Of a DNA stretch of 23,664 bases, positions 5,631 through 12,058 are shown piece after piece. The DNA lies in NCBI GenBank assembly GCA_031289625.1, contig JAITPB010000151.1, forward strand, positions 1-23,664, read 5' to 3'. How positions within the stretch are numbered: position 1 is the first letter of the stretch; each line of letters opens with the position of its first letter. The DNA comes from Clostridiales bacterium. Its GTDB lineage: Bacteria; Bacillota; Clostridia; Lachnospirales; WQUN01. The translations under genes and the position numbers were made by a program. The notes beneath the pieces were generated by a model. The model made no database searches and had not been told where the DNA came from. It saw only the letters and a program-made list of their open reading frames with translations.

Positions 5631-7082
5631 TTAGTGATTGTATTCCACAGCCACGCCGCTTTTATTATAATTGGCCCGGCTCCAAAGGATGTTTAAATCG
5701 GTCACGTTAATGAAGCCGTCGCCATCCAGGTCGCATAGCGCATTGACGTCTGGCGACGCCGCGGATTTATTATAGTTTGGACGCGACCAGACGGTATTCA
5801 GATCGCTGACATTAATCTGCCCGTCGCCGTTTAAATCGCCGACAAGCATTGTTATCAGTTTTACCGGCTCCCGGTTGTCTTGCGTCAAGTCGATGCTGTG
5901 GTCAGTCACAGTAATGTTGTTTACGGTATAGGAAGTGTGCGCGGGTTTGGTGATGCGCAGTATATAGGTTCCTGGGGCTACGCTGGGAAATTGAAAGCTC
6001 TGCTCAACCGGTCCAGACTCGTCCGTGGCGGCAATGGTTTCTGTGTAGACCGCCAAACCGTTTTGAAGAAGCTGAACCGTGGCAGGCGTCTTGGGATTGT
6101 ATGACTTTATTTTTCCGCTGAGGAGAAAAATTTCCTGCGGATTCTTCTGCGGATAGAACACAAATCCACCGGGTTCGGGATAGGTTACAGGATCTCCCAA
6201 ATGTTCATACCCAATCACACTTTCCGAGGACTGTATGTAGTTGTGATAGCACCAAAGCTCTGTCAGCGCGGTGTTACGCGATACATCCAGCGCTGTCAAT
6301 TGGTTGGAACTGCAATAAAGAATTTTCAGCGCGGTGTTACACAACACATCCAGCGCCGTCAATTGGTTGGAAGAGCACCAAAGCTCTGTCAGCGCGGTGT
6401 TACACGACACATCCAGCGCTGTCAATTGGTTGGAAGTGCAACGAAGTTCTGTCAGTGCGGTGTTATTTGACACATCCAGCGCTGTCAATGGGTTGAAATT
6501 GCAATAAAGAGTTTTCAGCGCAGTGTTATTTGATACATCCAGCGCGGTCAATAGGTTGGAACTGCAAGAAAGCTCTGTCAACGCGGTGTTACGCGACACA
6601 TCCAGCGCTGTCAATTGGTTGGAACCGCAAGAAATATCTTCCAACGCGGTGTTATTGGATACATCTAGCGCTGTCAATTGGTTGCCATAGCAACGAAGAT
6701 CTTTCAGCGCGATGTTACGCGACACATCCAGCGCTGTCAATTGATTACCATAGCAGTAAAGCACTGTCAGTCCCGTAAAATATTCTATCCCTGTTAAGTC
6801 CGCTATTTGCTGATAAATTAAATCCAAGCTGGTTTCAGCGGCCATTTGCGTCATTTCGTCTTCTGTTATAAAACTTGAACCGCTCTTGCCGCCGGCATAC
6901 CGTCCCAGGACTATGGCCCTAAAATTTGCATCAGGAAACGCCTGTTCGTAAGTTACCGGCGGTTCCCCCAAAGATAAAGTCTCCGCCGCCAGCGGAAGTT
7001 CATTGGCAAAAACGACCGCCGCGGTCAATGCGACGATCGCCGCCAGCGTGTAAGATAAAACCCTTTTCCCTCGTCTGCCCAC
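5631..7082 (-). CDS. Secreted leucine-rich-repeat protein with C-terminal dockerin
   Basis: This 483-aa secreted protein starts with a signal peptide (RRGKRVLSYTLAAIVALTAAVVFA). Residues about 104-280 hold eight near-identical 21-residue repeats of the form LxCxxNxLTALDVSxNTAL plus a decayed ninth, a bacterial LRR type that builds a binding solenoid. Residues about 317-402 look like a small beta-sandwich (carboxypeptidase-regulatory or Cna-B type; GTYILRITKPAH). Residues 414-475 form a type I dockerin with two calcium loops, DLNGDGQINVSDLN and DLDGDGFINVTDLN, each followed by an almost identical WSR(P/A)NYNKS segment. Dockerins bind cohesins, so it may join a surface or cellulosome-like complex, but no cohesin is encoded here and no catalytic domain is visible. 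The start is GTG with AGAGGGG 6 nt upstream. Confidence 0.88.
   Translation of the reverse strand: MGRRGKRVLSYTLAAIVALTAAVVFANELPLAAETLSLGEPPVTYEQAFPDANFRAIVLGRYAGGKSGSSFITEDEMTQMAAETSLDLIYQQIADLTGIEYFTGLTVLYCYGNQLTALDVSRNIALKDLRCYGNQLTALDVSNNTALEDISCGSNQLTALDVSRNTALTELSCSSNLLTALDVSNNTALKTLYCNFNPLTALDVSNNTALTELRCTSNQLTALDVSCNTALTELWCSSNQLTALDVLCNTALKILYCSSNQLTALDVSRNTALTELWCYHNYIQSSESVIGYEHLGDPVTYPEPGGFVFYPQKNPQEIFLLSGKIKSYNPKTPATVQLLQNGLAVYTETIAATDESGPVEQSFQFPSVAPGTYILRITKPAHTSYTVNNITVTDHSIDLTQDNREPVKLITMLVGDLNGDGQINVSDLNTVWSRPNYNKSAASPDVNALCDLDGDGFINVTDLNILWSRANYNKSGVAVEYNH
6243..6773 (-). repeat. 63-bp tandem coding repeats (LRR array)
   Basis: Eight to nine copies of a 63-bp unit encode the 21-residue LRRs. 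The half encoding LTALDVSxN is close to invariant at DNA level, while the codons before the conserved Cys vary. High DNA similarity points to recent expansion or ongoing homogenisation. Confidence 0.85.
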
Positions 7083-7123
7083 GATAAACCCCTCTCTTGT
7101 TAGAAAAATATGGTACGGATTTT

Positions 7124-7151
7124 ATTTTACAGTATCTGGTGATATTTGCAA
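7124..7151 (-). promoter_or_regulatory. Possible promoter of the LRR-dockerin gene
   Basis: On the minus strand TTGCAA (7151-7146) and TAAAAT (7129-7124) are separated by 16 bp, about 40 nt upstream of the GTG start. The -10 matches 5 of 6 consensus bases, the -35 only 4 of 6. Confidence 0.45.
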
Positions 7152-7183
7152 GAAAAAAATGTGCGTGTGCTTATCTGATACGC

Positions 7184-7202
7184 AGGCGAACATAGTTCGC
7201 CT
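7184..7202. repeat. Perfect hairpin upstream of the LRR-dockerin promoter
   Basis: AGGCGAAC-ATA-GTTCGCCT is a perfect 8-bp inverted repeat with a 3-nt loop. There is no T-tract. It lies about 33 bp upstream of the putative -35 and could be an operator or a secondary transcript-end structure. Confidence 0.4.
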
Positions 7203-7236
7203 CCATGGAAAATGCTTCTATTTGTGAATATAAGTC

Positions 7237-7267
7237 AAAAAAGAGCCGTGCGCGCGGCTCTTTTTTT
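7237..7267. terminator. Intrinsic terminator after sigG
   Basis: A run of A, then GAGCCG-TGCGCG-CGGCTC and a run of T, form a GC-rich 6-bp stem extended by A-T pairs. Read on the minus strand it directly follows the sigG stop codon and is a strong Rho-independent terminator; it would also work on the plus strand. Confidence 0.85.
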
Positions 7268-8043
7268 CACGAGATATATTTTTTCATATTCTTCAGGGCG
7301 CTTTTCTCCAGGCGGCTGACTTGCGCCTGGCTGATGCCGATTTCGTCCGCCACTTCCATTTGTGTTTTTCCCTCGTAAAAACGCAGATTCAGGATCAATT
7401 TCTCCCGGTCGTTCAGACGCTTGAGCGCTTCGGAGAGTGACAAATTTTCCAGCCAGCTACTGTCCGTGTTGCGTTCGTCACTGACTTGATCCATGACGAA
7501 TATGGCGTCATTACCGTCGTGATACACGGGTTCGAAGAGCGAGATGGGATCCTGTATGGCGTCCAGCGCGAATATAACGTCTTCTTTGGGGAGATCCATT
7601 TCTTTGGCAATTTCTTCGATGGTGGGTTCTTTGGAATTTTTGTTGGTTAGTTTTTCTTTCATTTGGAGCGCTTTATAGGCCGTGTCCCGCAGGGAGCGGC
7701 TGACGCGGATGGAGTTATTATCGCGAAGATAGCGGCGGATTTCACCAATGATCATAGGAACAGCGTAGGTGGAGAATTGAACGCCTTGCGTAATATCAAA
7801 ATTATCGATAGCTTTAATCAGCCCGATGCAGCCGACTTGAAAAATGTCGTCTACATATTCCCCTCGATTGTTAAACCGCTGAATGATACTGAGTACAAGG
7901 CGCAGATTGCCATATATGTATTTTTCCCGGGCATCTTCATCGCCTTGCATGATTTTTTCAAAGAGCTGTTTTTTTTCATCTCCCTTAAGCACAGGCAGCT
8001 TGGATGTATTCACACCGCAAATTTCTACCTTGTTGTTGAGCAT
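7267..8043 (-). CDS. sigG: RNA polymerase sporulation sigma factor sigma-G
   Basis: This 258-aa protein is sigma-G, the late forespore sigma factor that directs transcription of spoVA, germination receptor and DNA-protecting protein genes. The N-terminal signature NNKVEICGVNTSKLPVLK is specific to sigma-G and its close relatives. Region 2 (about 45-110) includes NLRLVLSIIQRFNNRGEYVDDIFQVGCIGL in pieces and STYAVPMIIGEIRRYLRDNN. Region 3 starts at RVSRSLRD, and the region 4 helix-turn-helix is at about 225-250 (TQMEVADEIGISQAQVSRLEK). Length matches the family (about 260). The start is ATG 8043, 6-7 nt after GGAGGG; the open frame upstream overlaps another gene and is not used. It stands alone rather than beside spoIIGA and sigE. 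A weak sigma-F-like promoter lies at 8085-8113. Confidence 0.96.
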   Translation of the reverse strand: MLNNKVEICGVNTSKLPVLKGDEKKQLFEKIMQGDEDAREKYIYGNLRLVLSIIQRFNNRGEYVDDIFQVGCIGLIKAIDNFDITQGVQFSTYAVPMIIGEIRRYLRDNNSIRVSRSLRDTAYKALQMKEKLTNKNSKEPTIEEIAKEMDLPKEDVIFALDAIQDPISLFEPVYHDGNDAIFVMDQVSDERNTDSSWLENLSLSEALKRLNDREKLILNLRFYEGKTQMEVADEIGISQAQVSRLEKSALKNMKKYIS

Positions 8044-8084
8044 AAGTTTCCCTCCGAAAAAATTCAAATGGCATAACATATAAG

Positions 8085-8113
8085 AATCTTTTCCCAGGGA
8101 GAAAAATTTATAC
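8085..8113 (-). promoter_or_regulatory. Possible forespore (sigma-F-like) promoter of sigG
   Basis: On the minus strand GTATA (8113-8109) is followed 13-14 bp later by GGGAAAAGATT (8095-8085). Sigma-F promoters resemble GYWTA-N15-GGNNANAWTR. The -35 fits, but the spacing is one or two bases short and two -10 positions differ, so this is tentative. sigG is a classic sigma-F target. Confidence 0.35.
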
Positions 8114-8131
8114 TTGGAAAATAATATCAGA

Positions 8132-8155
8132 AAGGCCGGGGAATCCCCCGGCCTT
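8132..8155 (-). terminator. Hairpin downstream of the zinc-ribbon gene, probable terminator
   Basis: AAGGCCGGGG and CCCCGGCCTT form a perfect 10-bp stem with a 4-nt loop. On the minus strand it lies 25 nt past the zinc-ribbon stop codon, followed by TTTCTGATATT, a weak T-tract. It separates that gene from sigG. Confidence 0.7.
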
Positions 8156-8180
8156 GTGTTTACGCCATGCGTTAGATCAT

Positions 8181-8729
8181 TTACATCATGCGCCCACATG
8201 ACAGGCAGAACTTGGCGCTTGCTTCGTTTTCGGCCCCGCAAAAACCGCAGGTGTGGCCCGTCCGGCCCGCAGGCCGTGCCTGGGCGGCAGCAGGTGTGAC
8301 CTGTACAGGTGTGACTTGCGCGGCAGCAGGTGTGACCTGTGCAGGCGCGGCCTGAGCGGCAGGCGCCGCCTGGGCGGCATTGTCCATCCGGGCGCCGCAC
8401 TTGGGACAGAACTCCGCGGAACGGTCAACGGATCTGCCGCATTGAGAGCAAGTCTTCACGCCTCTGATCTGATCGAGCTGATTCCGCGTCTCCCGTATTC
8501 TTTTTTCTGTGTCCACAATGTCCCGGTATCTATCGTCAAAGAATTTGCCCAGACTGCCGCCGTAAGCGTAGATTTCATGGACTTTTTTGCCGATATCCAT
8601 ATAGATTTTTTTTAAGTTCTCTTCCTCGGAGGTCAAAGTGAGAGAGAGCTTTGTACTTTTCAGCAGTTCGCCGGATGTTTTTGTCACTGTTTTTGTCATC
8701 CGCATCAGCGTGTCTTTCAAGCCGTCCAT
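8181..8729 (-). CDS. Double zinc-ribbon protein with coiled-coil N-terminus
   Basis: At 182 aa this cytoplasmic protein has no membrane helix. Residues 1-90 are charged and probably helical (a coiled coil around 70-90: TEKRIRETRNQLDQIRG). Two zinc ribbons follow: Cys94, 97, 108, 111 (CSQCGRSVDRSAEFCPKCG) and, at the C-terminus, Cys161, 164, 175, 178 (CGFCGAENEASAKFCLSCG). Between them lies an Ala/Pro/Val/Thr-rich linker of about 40 residues with internal repeats. Such proteins usually mediate protein contacts; the function is unknown. The start is ATG 8729 with AAAGGGA about 9 nt upstream; the longer open frame to 8864 has no better site. It lies upstream of sigG and divergent from the spoVA operon, but nothing shows it is sporulation-specific. 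Confidence 0.8.
   Translation of the reverse strand: MDGLKDTLMRMTKTVTKTSGELLKSTKLSLTLTSEEENLKKIYMDIGKKVHEIYAYGGSLGKFFDDRYRDIVDTEKRIRETRNQLDQIRGVKTCSQCGRSVDRSAEFCPKCGARMDNAAQAAPAAQAAPAQVTPAAAQVTPVQVTPAAAQARPAGRTGHTCGFCGAENEASAKFCLSCGRMM
8284..8340. repeat. 36-bp-period coding repeat in the zinc-ribbon linker
   Basis: A 21-bp sequence at 8284-8304 recurs exactly at 8320-8340, a period of 36 bp or 12 codons. It encodes repeated AAAQVTPVQVTP-type linker residues. It probably arose by slippage and would vary in length between strains. Confidence 0.65.
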
Positions 8730-8838
8730 TTTTCTCATCCCTTTATGCAAATGGTTGGATCCAGATTGGATAATCGATATTACAAAATACGCCGCGCCGG
8801 AAGGATGGTATGACGATGGCGTGAACGCGCGTGAAAGA

Positions 8839-8868
8839 GTATAAAAAAGGATTACTTTACCCACAATA
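8839..8868 (+). promoter_or_regulatory. Probable sigma-G promoter of the spoVA operon
   Basis: GTATA (8839-8843), an 18-bp spacer and CACAATA (8862-8868) match the sigma-G consensus GHATR-N18-CATNHTA at every -35 position and six of seven -10 positions. It lies about 40 nt upstream of the ATG at 8910. spoVA operons are known sigma-G targets, which agrees. Confidence 0.65.
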
Positions 8869-8909
8869 ATAAAGACTCAAAACTAAAGAAGGCGGAAAGG
8901 GACGCTGAG

Positions 8910-9101
8910 ATGATGACGATCCAAAAAACGGCGCGGCAGCAAAACACACGCAAAAAAATCATTGTTCTGATTATTCTTCTCGTCATGATGGGCGGGGGCC
9001 TCTTGATCGCGCGCCTGACGGGTTTGATTGGGCAAAGCCGCGTTTACCGGGCTACTTTCGTCGGCTTTAATTCGGCTTTGAACCTGAGAGAAATGGCTTA
9101 G
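8910..9101 (+). CDS. Small membrane protein at the head of the spoVA operon
   Basis: This 63-aa protein has a basic N-terminus (TARQQNTRKK) and one hydrophobic helix at about 17-38 (IIVLIILLVMMGGGLLIARLTGL), then a short polar tail. I do not recognise a family. Support for its being real: it has a ribosome-binding site (GGAAAGGG about 9 nt before the ATG), sits directly behind the sigma-G-like promoter, and ends 18 nt before spoVAA with the same orientation. Tail residues RATFVGFNSALNLREMA might be a periplasm-side or intermembrane peptide. Alternatives are a leader peptide or a spurious frame, but the composition fits a membrane peptide well. Confidence 0.6.
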   Translation: MMTIQKTARQQNTRKKIIVLIILLVMMGGGLLIARLTGLIGQSRVYRATFVGFNSALNLREMA

Positions 9102-9119
9102 AGAGGGCTTAGACGCAGC

Positions 9120-9719
9120 ATGGACATTTATATCAAGCCGGAGAAAAAATTTTCCGTGAAAGAAAAACGCAAGATATTCATAGGAGATCTGGCGGATGTT
9201 GTCGCGCCTTCGGAAGCCGCGAAAAAAATTCGGAATTTGTCCGTTTTGAAAATCAGCTCCGATCAAAGGGGCAGCTACCTCGTGCGCGTGACGGATTTGG
9301 TGCGCCTGATTCAAAAAAACTATCCGGCGGCCACTGTCAGCAACCTGGGAGAAATGGACACCATTGTCGAATATGAACCGAAAAATAAACAGTCCAGCCC
9401 TGTTTTCACCTGGATCAAGATTGCTTTTGTCGTTCTGGTTCTTTTAACAGGATCCGCCACAGCCATCATGAGTTTTCATACCGACGCGCAGATCCCACAG
9501 GTCTTTCAAAACTACTATAAGATTTTTTTCGGCGAATCCAAAGAGAAGCCGCTGCTGATGGATATTCCGTATTCCATCGGCCTGGCGGCGGGCATCATTC
9601 TTTTTTTTAACCATATTTTCGGAAAAAAAATCACGTCGGATCCCACGCCGATTGAAGTGGAAATGACTGTCTACGAAAACGACGTAACAGACACGGTTGT
9701 GGAAAAACTAAAACCTTGA
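9120..9719 (+). CDS. spoVAA: Stage V sporulation protein AA
   Basis: This 199-aa protein fits SpoVAA (about 200 aa in Bacillus subtilis), part of the SpoVA machinery that moves calcium dipicolinate into the forespore and out at germination. A soluble N-terminal domain (MDIYIKPEKKF to about residue 92) precedes two membrane helices, about 97-117 and 148-166, with a polar segment between and a polar tail. The soluble region begins with the typical pattern of a short beta strand plus basic residues, and VLKI/YLVRVTDLVRLI are characteristic. The identification rests on sequence pattern plus position immediately before spoVAB, AC, AD and AE. The ribosome-binding site AGAGGG is 12 nt before the ATG, rather far. 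Confidence 0.85.
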   Translation: MDIYIKPEKKFSVKEKRKIFIGDLADVVAPSEAAKKIRNLSVLKISSDQRGSYLVRVTDLVRLIQKNYPAATVSNLGEMDTIVEYEPKNKQSSPVFTWIKIAFVVLVLLTGSATAIMSFHTDAQIPQVFQNYYKIFFGESKEKPLLMDIPYSIGLAAGIILFFNHIFGKKITSDPTPIEVEMTVYENDVTDTVVEKLKP

Positions 9720-9781
9720 TAAAATCTTGAATCCATTGTTCAAAAAGGGAGGACGTTGGTATCCATATTTTTAAAACGCTG

Positions 9782-10198
9782 TTGTCTATTCTGCTGGGTT
9801 TTGGTTCCGGGGCGGTCATTTCCGGCGCGGTGTTCGCTTTTATTTCGATTTTAAACGTTGTGCCGCGCATGGCGCAGAAAACAGATACAAAGCAGTTTAT
9901 CCGCCTTTATGAGGAAGCGATTATTTTCGGCGGCATCGCGGGATGCGTGGAAGGTTTTTTTCAATTTCCCCTGCCCATCGGAAAAATTTTTGCGGTCGTC
10001 ATCAGCTTTTGCGTGGGTGTGTTCTACGGATGTCTGGCCGTATCGCTGGCGGAGGTGCTGGATGTGATTCCCATCCTGACCAGGCGGGGAAAAATTCAAA
10101 AGGGTCTGTCTTTTTTTATTTTGGCGATTGCGCTCGGCAAACTCATGGGTTCACTTCTGTATTACGTGATCCCGGGGTTCTATAAATTGGAAGGGTGA
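9782..10198 (+). CDS. spoVAB: Stage V sporulation protein AB (5' end uncertain)
   Basis: SpoVAB is a small integral membrane protein of the dipicolinate channel operon. The 138-aa product from TTG 9782 shows about four hydrophobic helices (LLGFGSGAVISGAVFAFISIL; IIFGGIAGCVEGFF; IFAVVISFCVGVFYGCLAV; LSFFILAIALGKLMGSLLYYV) and the conserved VVPRM...TKQ...YE segment. The start is a problem: the only good ribosome-binding site (AGGGAGG, 9746-9752) is 30 nt before TTG 9782, and no ATG, GTG or TTG lies in frame between. TTG 9756 is close to that site but in another frame; a -1 slip at TTTAAAA (9770-9776) would join it to spoVAB, giving MVSIFLKTLLSILLGFG. A missing base in the A or T run, or a rare start at ATC 9761 or ATT 9767, are alternatives. 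Confidence 0.85.
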   Translation: MSILLGFGSGAVISGAVFAFISILNVVPRMAQKTDTKQFIRLYEEAIIFGGIAGCVEGFFQFPLPIGKIFAVVISFCVGVFYGCLAVSLAEVLDVIPILTRRGKIQKGLSFFILAIALGKLMGSLLYYVIPGFYKLEG

Positions 10199-10201
10199 CA
10201 T

Positions 10202-10648
10202 ATGGAGTCGTCGGAAAGCGCGAAGAAGCAATACCAGGATTTGGTAGAGGAAATTTCTCCGAACAGCCGCTTATGGGTGGACTGCTTGAAAGCTTTTGTG
10301 ACAGGCGGGCTGATTTGCTGCGTCGGTCAATGGCTCAATAATCTGTTGATCGCCGCGCGTGTTTCGAAGGACGCCGCGGGCACATACACAGGCGTTATTT
10401 TGATATTTTGCGGCGTTCTGCTGACTGGCCTGGGATATTATGACAAGCTGGGCAAGTACGCGGGCGCGGGCACGGTGGTGCCGATTACGGGGTTCGCCAA
10501 TTCTGTCGCCGCGCCAGCCATTGAATTTAAAAAAGAGGGATTCGTCCTGGGCATGGCCGCGAAAATGTTTCTCGTCGCCGGGCCCGTGATTGTCTATGGC
10601 GCGCTGGCGTCTGTGCTGGTGGGGCTGTTCTATTATTTTTCACGATAG
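10202..10648 (+). CDS. spoVAC: Stage V sporulation protein AC
   Basis: This 148-aa protein is SpoVAC, a mechanosensitive-type membrane channel component for dipicolinic acid in the spore inner membrane. A polar N-terminus (ESSESAKKQYQDLVEE) precedes FVTGGLICCVGQ and hydrophobic segments at about 58-75 and 118-145. The conserved core GLGYYDKLGKYAGAGTVVPITGFANSVAAPAIEFKKEG is split across residues 79-116 and is shared with SpoVAE, encoded two genes on. Length equals the family's about 150 aa. The start ATG 10202 lies 3 nt after the spoVAB stop codon, with GGAAGGG inside the spoVAB end as ribosome-binding site, which suggests coupled translation. Confidence 0.97.
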   Translation: MESSESAKKQYQDLVEEISPNSRLWVDCLKAFVTGGLICCVGQWLNNLLIAARVSKDAAGTYTGVILIFCGVLLTGLGYYDKLGKYAGAGTVVPITGFANSVAAPAIEFKKEGFVLGMAAKMFLVAGPVIVYGALASVLVGLFYYFSR

Positions 10649-10655
10649 GAGCGAC

Positions 10656-11702
10656 ATGGATAAACATATAGGCAAGCAAAGCATACGCTTTCAAAACCCG
10701 CCCGTCATTGTCTCTGTTTCTTCGGTGGCTGGCCCGAAAGAGGGAGAAGGCCCGCTGGGATCGCGTATGGACAGAGTTTCGCAGGATATTCTTTTGGGAA
10801 AAGAGACATGGGAAAAAGCGGAAAGCGAGTATGTGCGTCAGGGCATTGAATTGGCCGTTGAAAAATCCGGCTTGCCCCTCTCCGGCATCCAGTACATTCT
10901 GGCAGGGGATCTGCTGAACCAGGCGATAGGCACGTCTTTCGGCGTCCGTTCCCTTCAGCGTCCGTTTTTGGGGCTATTCGGCGCGTGTTCCACCATCGGA
11001 GAGGCCATGATGCTGGGCGCGGCGCTGGTGGACGGTGGCTTTGCGGATTATGTAGCGGCCTCGGCGTCCAGCCATTTCTGCTCGGCGGAAAAAACTTTCC
11101 GATTTCCCCTCGAACTGGGTAGCCAAAGGCCGCCTACGGCTTCCTGGACTGTGACGGGCGGCGGGGCGATGATCATCGGCGCGCCGGAGGCGGAGCCGGG
11201 CCGATACGGCGCCTGCGAGGAATGTCCGCGCGTTACGGCAGCTACGACCGGCAAGATCGTGGATATGGGCATTAAGGACGCGAACAACATGGGCGCCGCT
11301 ATGGCGCCGGCGGCCGCCGATGTTTTGACGCGTCATTTTGAGGATCTGAACATCAGGCCGGAAGAATACGACGTGATCGCCACCGGGGACTTGGGACATT
11401 TTGGCCGGGAAATTTTGTTCCGGCTCATGCTGGAGGCGGGCTATGATATCAGCGGCAATACGACGGACTGCGGCATCGAAATTTTTGACCGGGACCAGCA
11501 GGACACGCACGCGGGCGGAAGCGGATGCGCTTGTGCCGCTGTGACTTTTGCCGCGTATTTTTATCCGCAATTGTGCAGCAAAAGAATCAAAAAATTTTTA
11601 CTCGTCCCAACAGGCGCGCTGATGAACAGCACCACTGTTCAACAGGGCGAGTCGATCCCCGCCATCGCGCATGCGGTCAGAATTGAAGCGGGAGGCGTTT
11701 AA
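10656..11702 (+). CDS. spoVAD: Stage V sporulation protein AD
   Basis: This 348-aa protein is SpoVAD, a soluble thiolase-fold protein on the cytoplasmic face of the inner spore membrane that binds dipicolinic acid and works with SpoVAC and SpoVAE. It has the two-half thiolase-like layout: GACSTIGEAMMLGAALVDGG around residues 109-128 carries the Cys (111) at the position of the thiolase nucleophile, and ATGDLGHFG with DTHAGGSGCACAAV (283-296) mark the second half. Length agrees with about 338 aa in Bacillus. The start chosen is ATG 10656, 4-7 nt after the AGGAG of ATAGGAGCGAC; the longer open frame to 10590 overlaps spoVAC and lacks a site. The stop codon abuts the spoVAE ATG. Confidence 0.97.
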   Translation: MDKHIGKQSIRFQNPPVIVSVSSVAGPKEGEGPLGSRMDRVSQDILLGKETWEKAESEYVRQGIELAVEKSGLPLSGIQYILAGDLLNQAIGTSFGVRSLQRPFLGLFGACSTIGEAMMLGAALVDGGFADYVAASASSHFCSAEKTFRFPLELGSQRPPTASWTVTGGGAMIIGAPEAEPGRYGACEECPRVTAATTGKIVDMGIKDANNMGAAMAPAAADVLTRHFEDLNIRPEEYDVIATGDLGHFGREILFRLMLEAGYDISGNTTDCGIEIFDRDQQDTHAGGSGCACAAVTFAAYFYPQLCSKRIKKFLLVPTGALMNSTTVQQGESIPAIAHAVRIEAGGV

Positions 11703-12056
11703 ATGGATTATGTAAAGGCATTTACGGTTGGGGGGCTGATTTGCGCCGCCGGTCAAATCCTGATCGACAAAACAAAAATGACGCCCGCCCGGATATTGGT
11801 GATGTTTGTGGTTTTGGGCTGTCTGCTCGGCGGACTGGGGATATACGACAAGCTGGTGGATTTTGCCGGCGCGGGCGCGACGGTGCCGCTGCCGGGCTTT
11901 GGCAATTTACTGGCCAAAGGCGTAAAAAAAGAAATCGACGCGCAGGGATTTATCGGCATTCTGACTGGCGGGTTCAAGTCTATGGCGGCTGGCGTTATGG
12001 CGGCTGTGCTGTTTAGTTTTGCGGCTGGACTGCTCTTTAACGCTAAGGAGAAATAA
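11703..12056 (+). CDS. spoVAE: Stage V sporulation protein AE (AEb type)
   Basis: This 117-aa protein is SpoVAE (SpoVAEB in Bacillus), the membrane partner of SpoVAC in the dipicolinate channel. It has about three to four hydrophobic segments and the core GGLGIYDKLVDFAGAGATVPLPGFGN, here split as GGLGIYDKLVDFAGAG plus ATVPLPGFGN, paralogous to SpoVAC. The start ATG directly follows the spoVAD stop codon with no gap; GGGAGG in the end of spoVAD serves as ribosome-binding site, so translation is coupled. No spoVAEA homologue is present between it and spoVAF, unlike in Bacillus subtilis. Confidence 0.96.
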   Translation: MDYVKAFTVGGLICAAGQILIDKTKMTPARILVMFVVLGCLLGGLGIYDKLVDFAGAGATVPLPGFGNLLAKGVKKEIDAQGFIGILTGGFKSMAAGVMAAVLFSFAAGLLFNAKEK

Positions 12057-12058
12057 TC

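Noticed and set aside
6243..6773. Regular repeats as a CRISPR array
   Set aside because: The period is exactly 63 bp, in frame, and encodes leucine-rich repeats; there are no unique spacers.
8044..8400. N-terminal extension of sigG
   Set aside because: Low-complexity residues from the overlapping zinc-ribbon gene and its terminator; sigma-G begins at ATG 8043 with GGAGGG and the family N-terminus.
10590..10655. Upstream start for spoVAD inside spoVAC
   Set aside because: The extra residues are the shifted frame of spoVAC; ATG 10656 has a proper ribosome-binding site and the family length.
10974..11570. 198-aa frame antisense to spoVAD, and similar minus-strand frames over spoVAF and the ABC genes
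   Set aside because: Arg/His-rich antisense shadows without ribosome-binding sites or domains.
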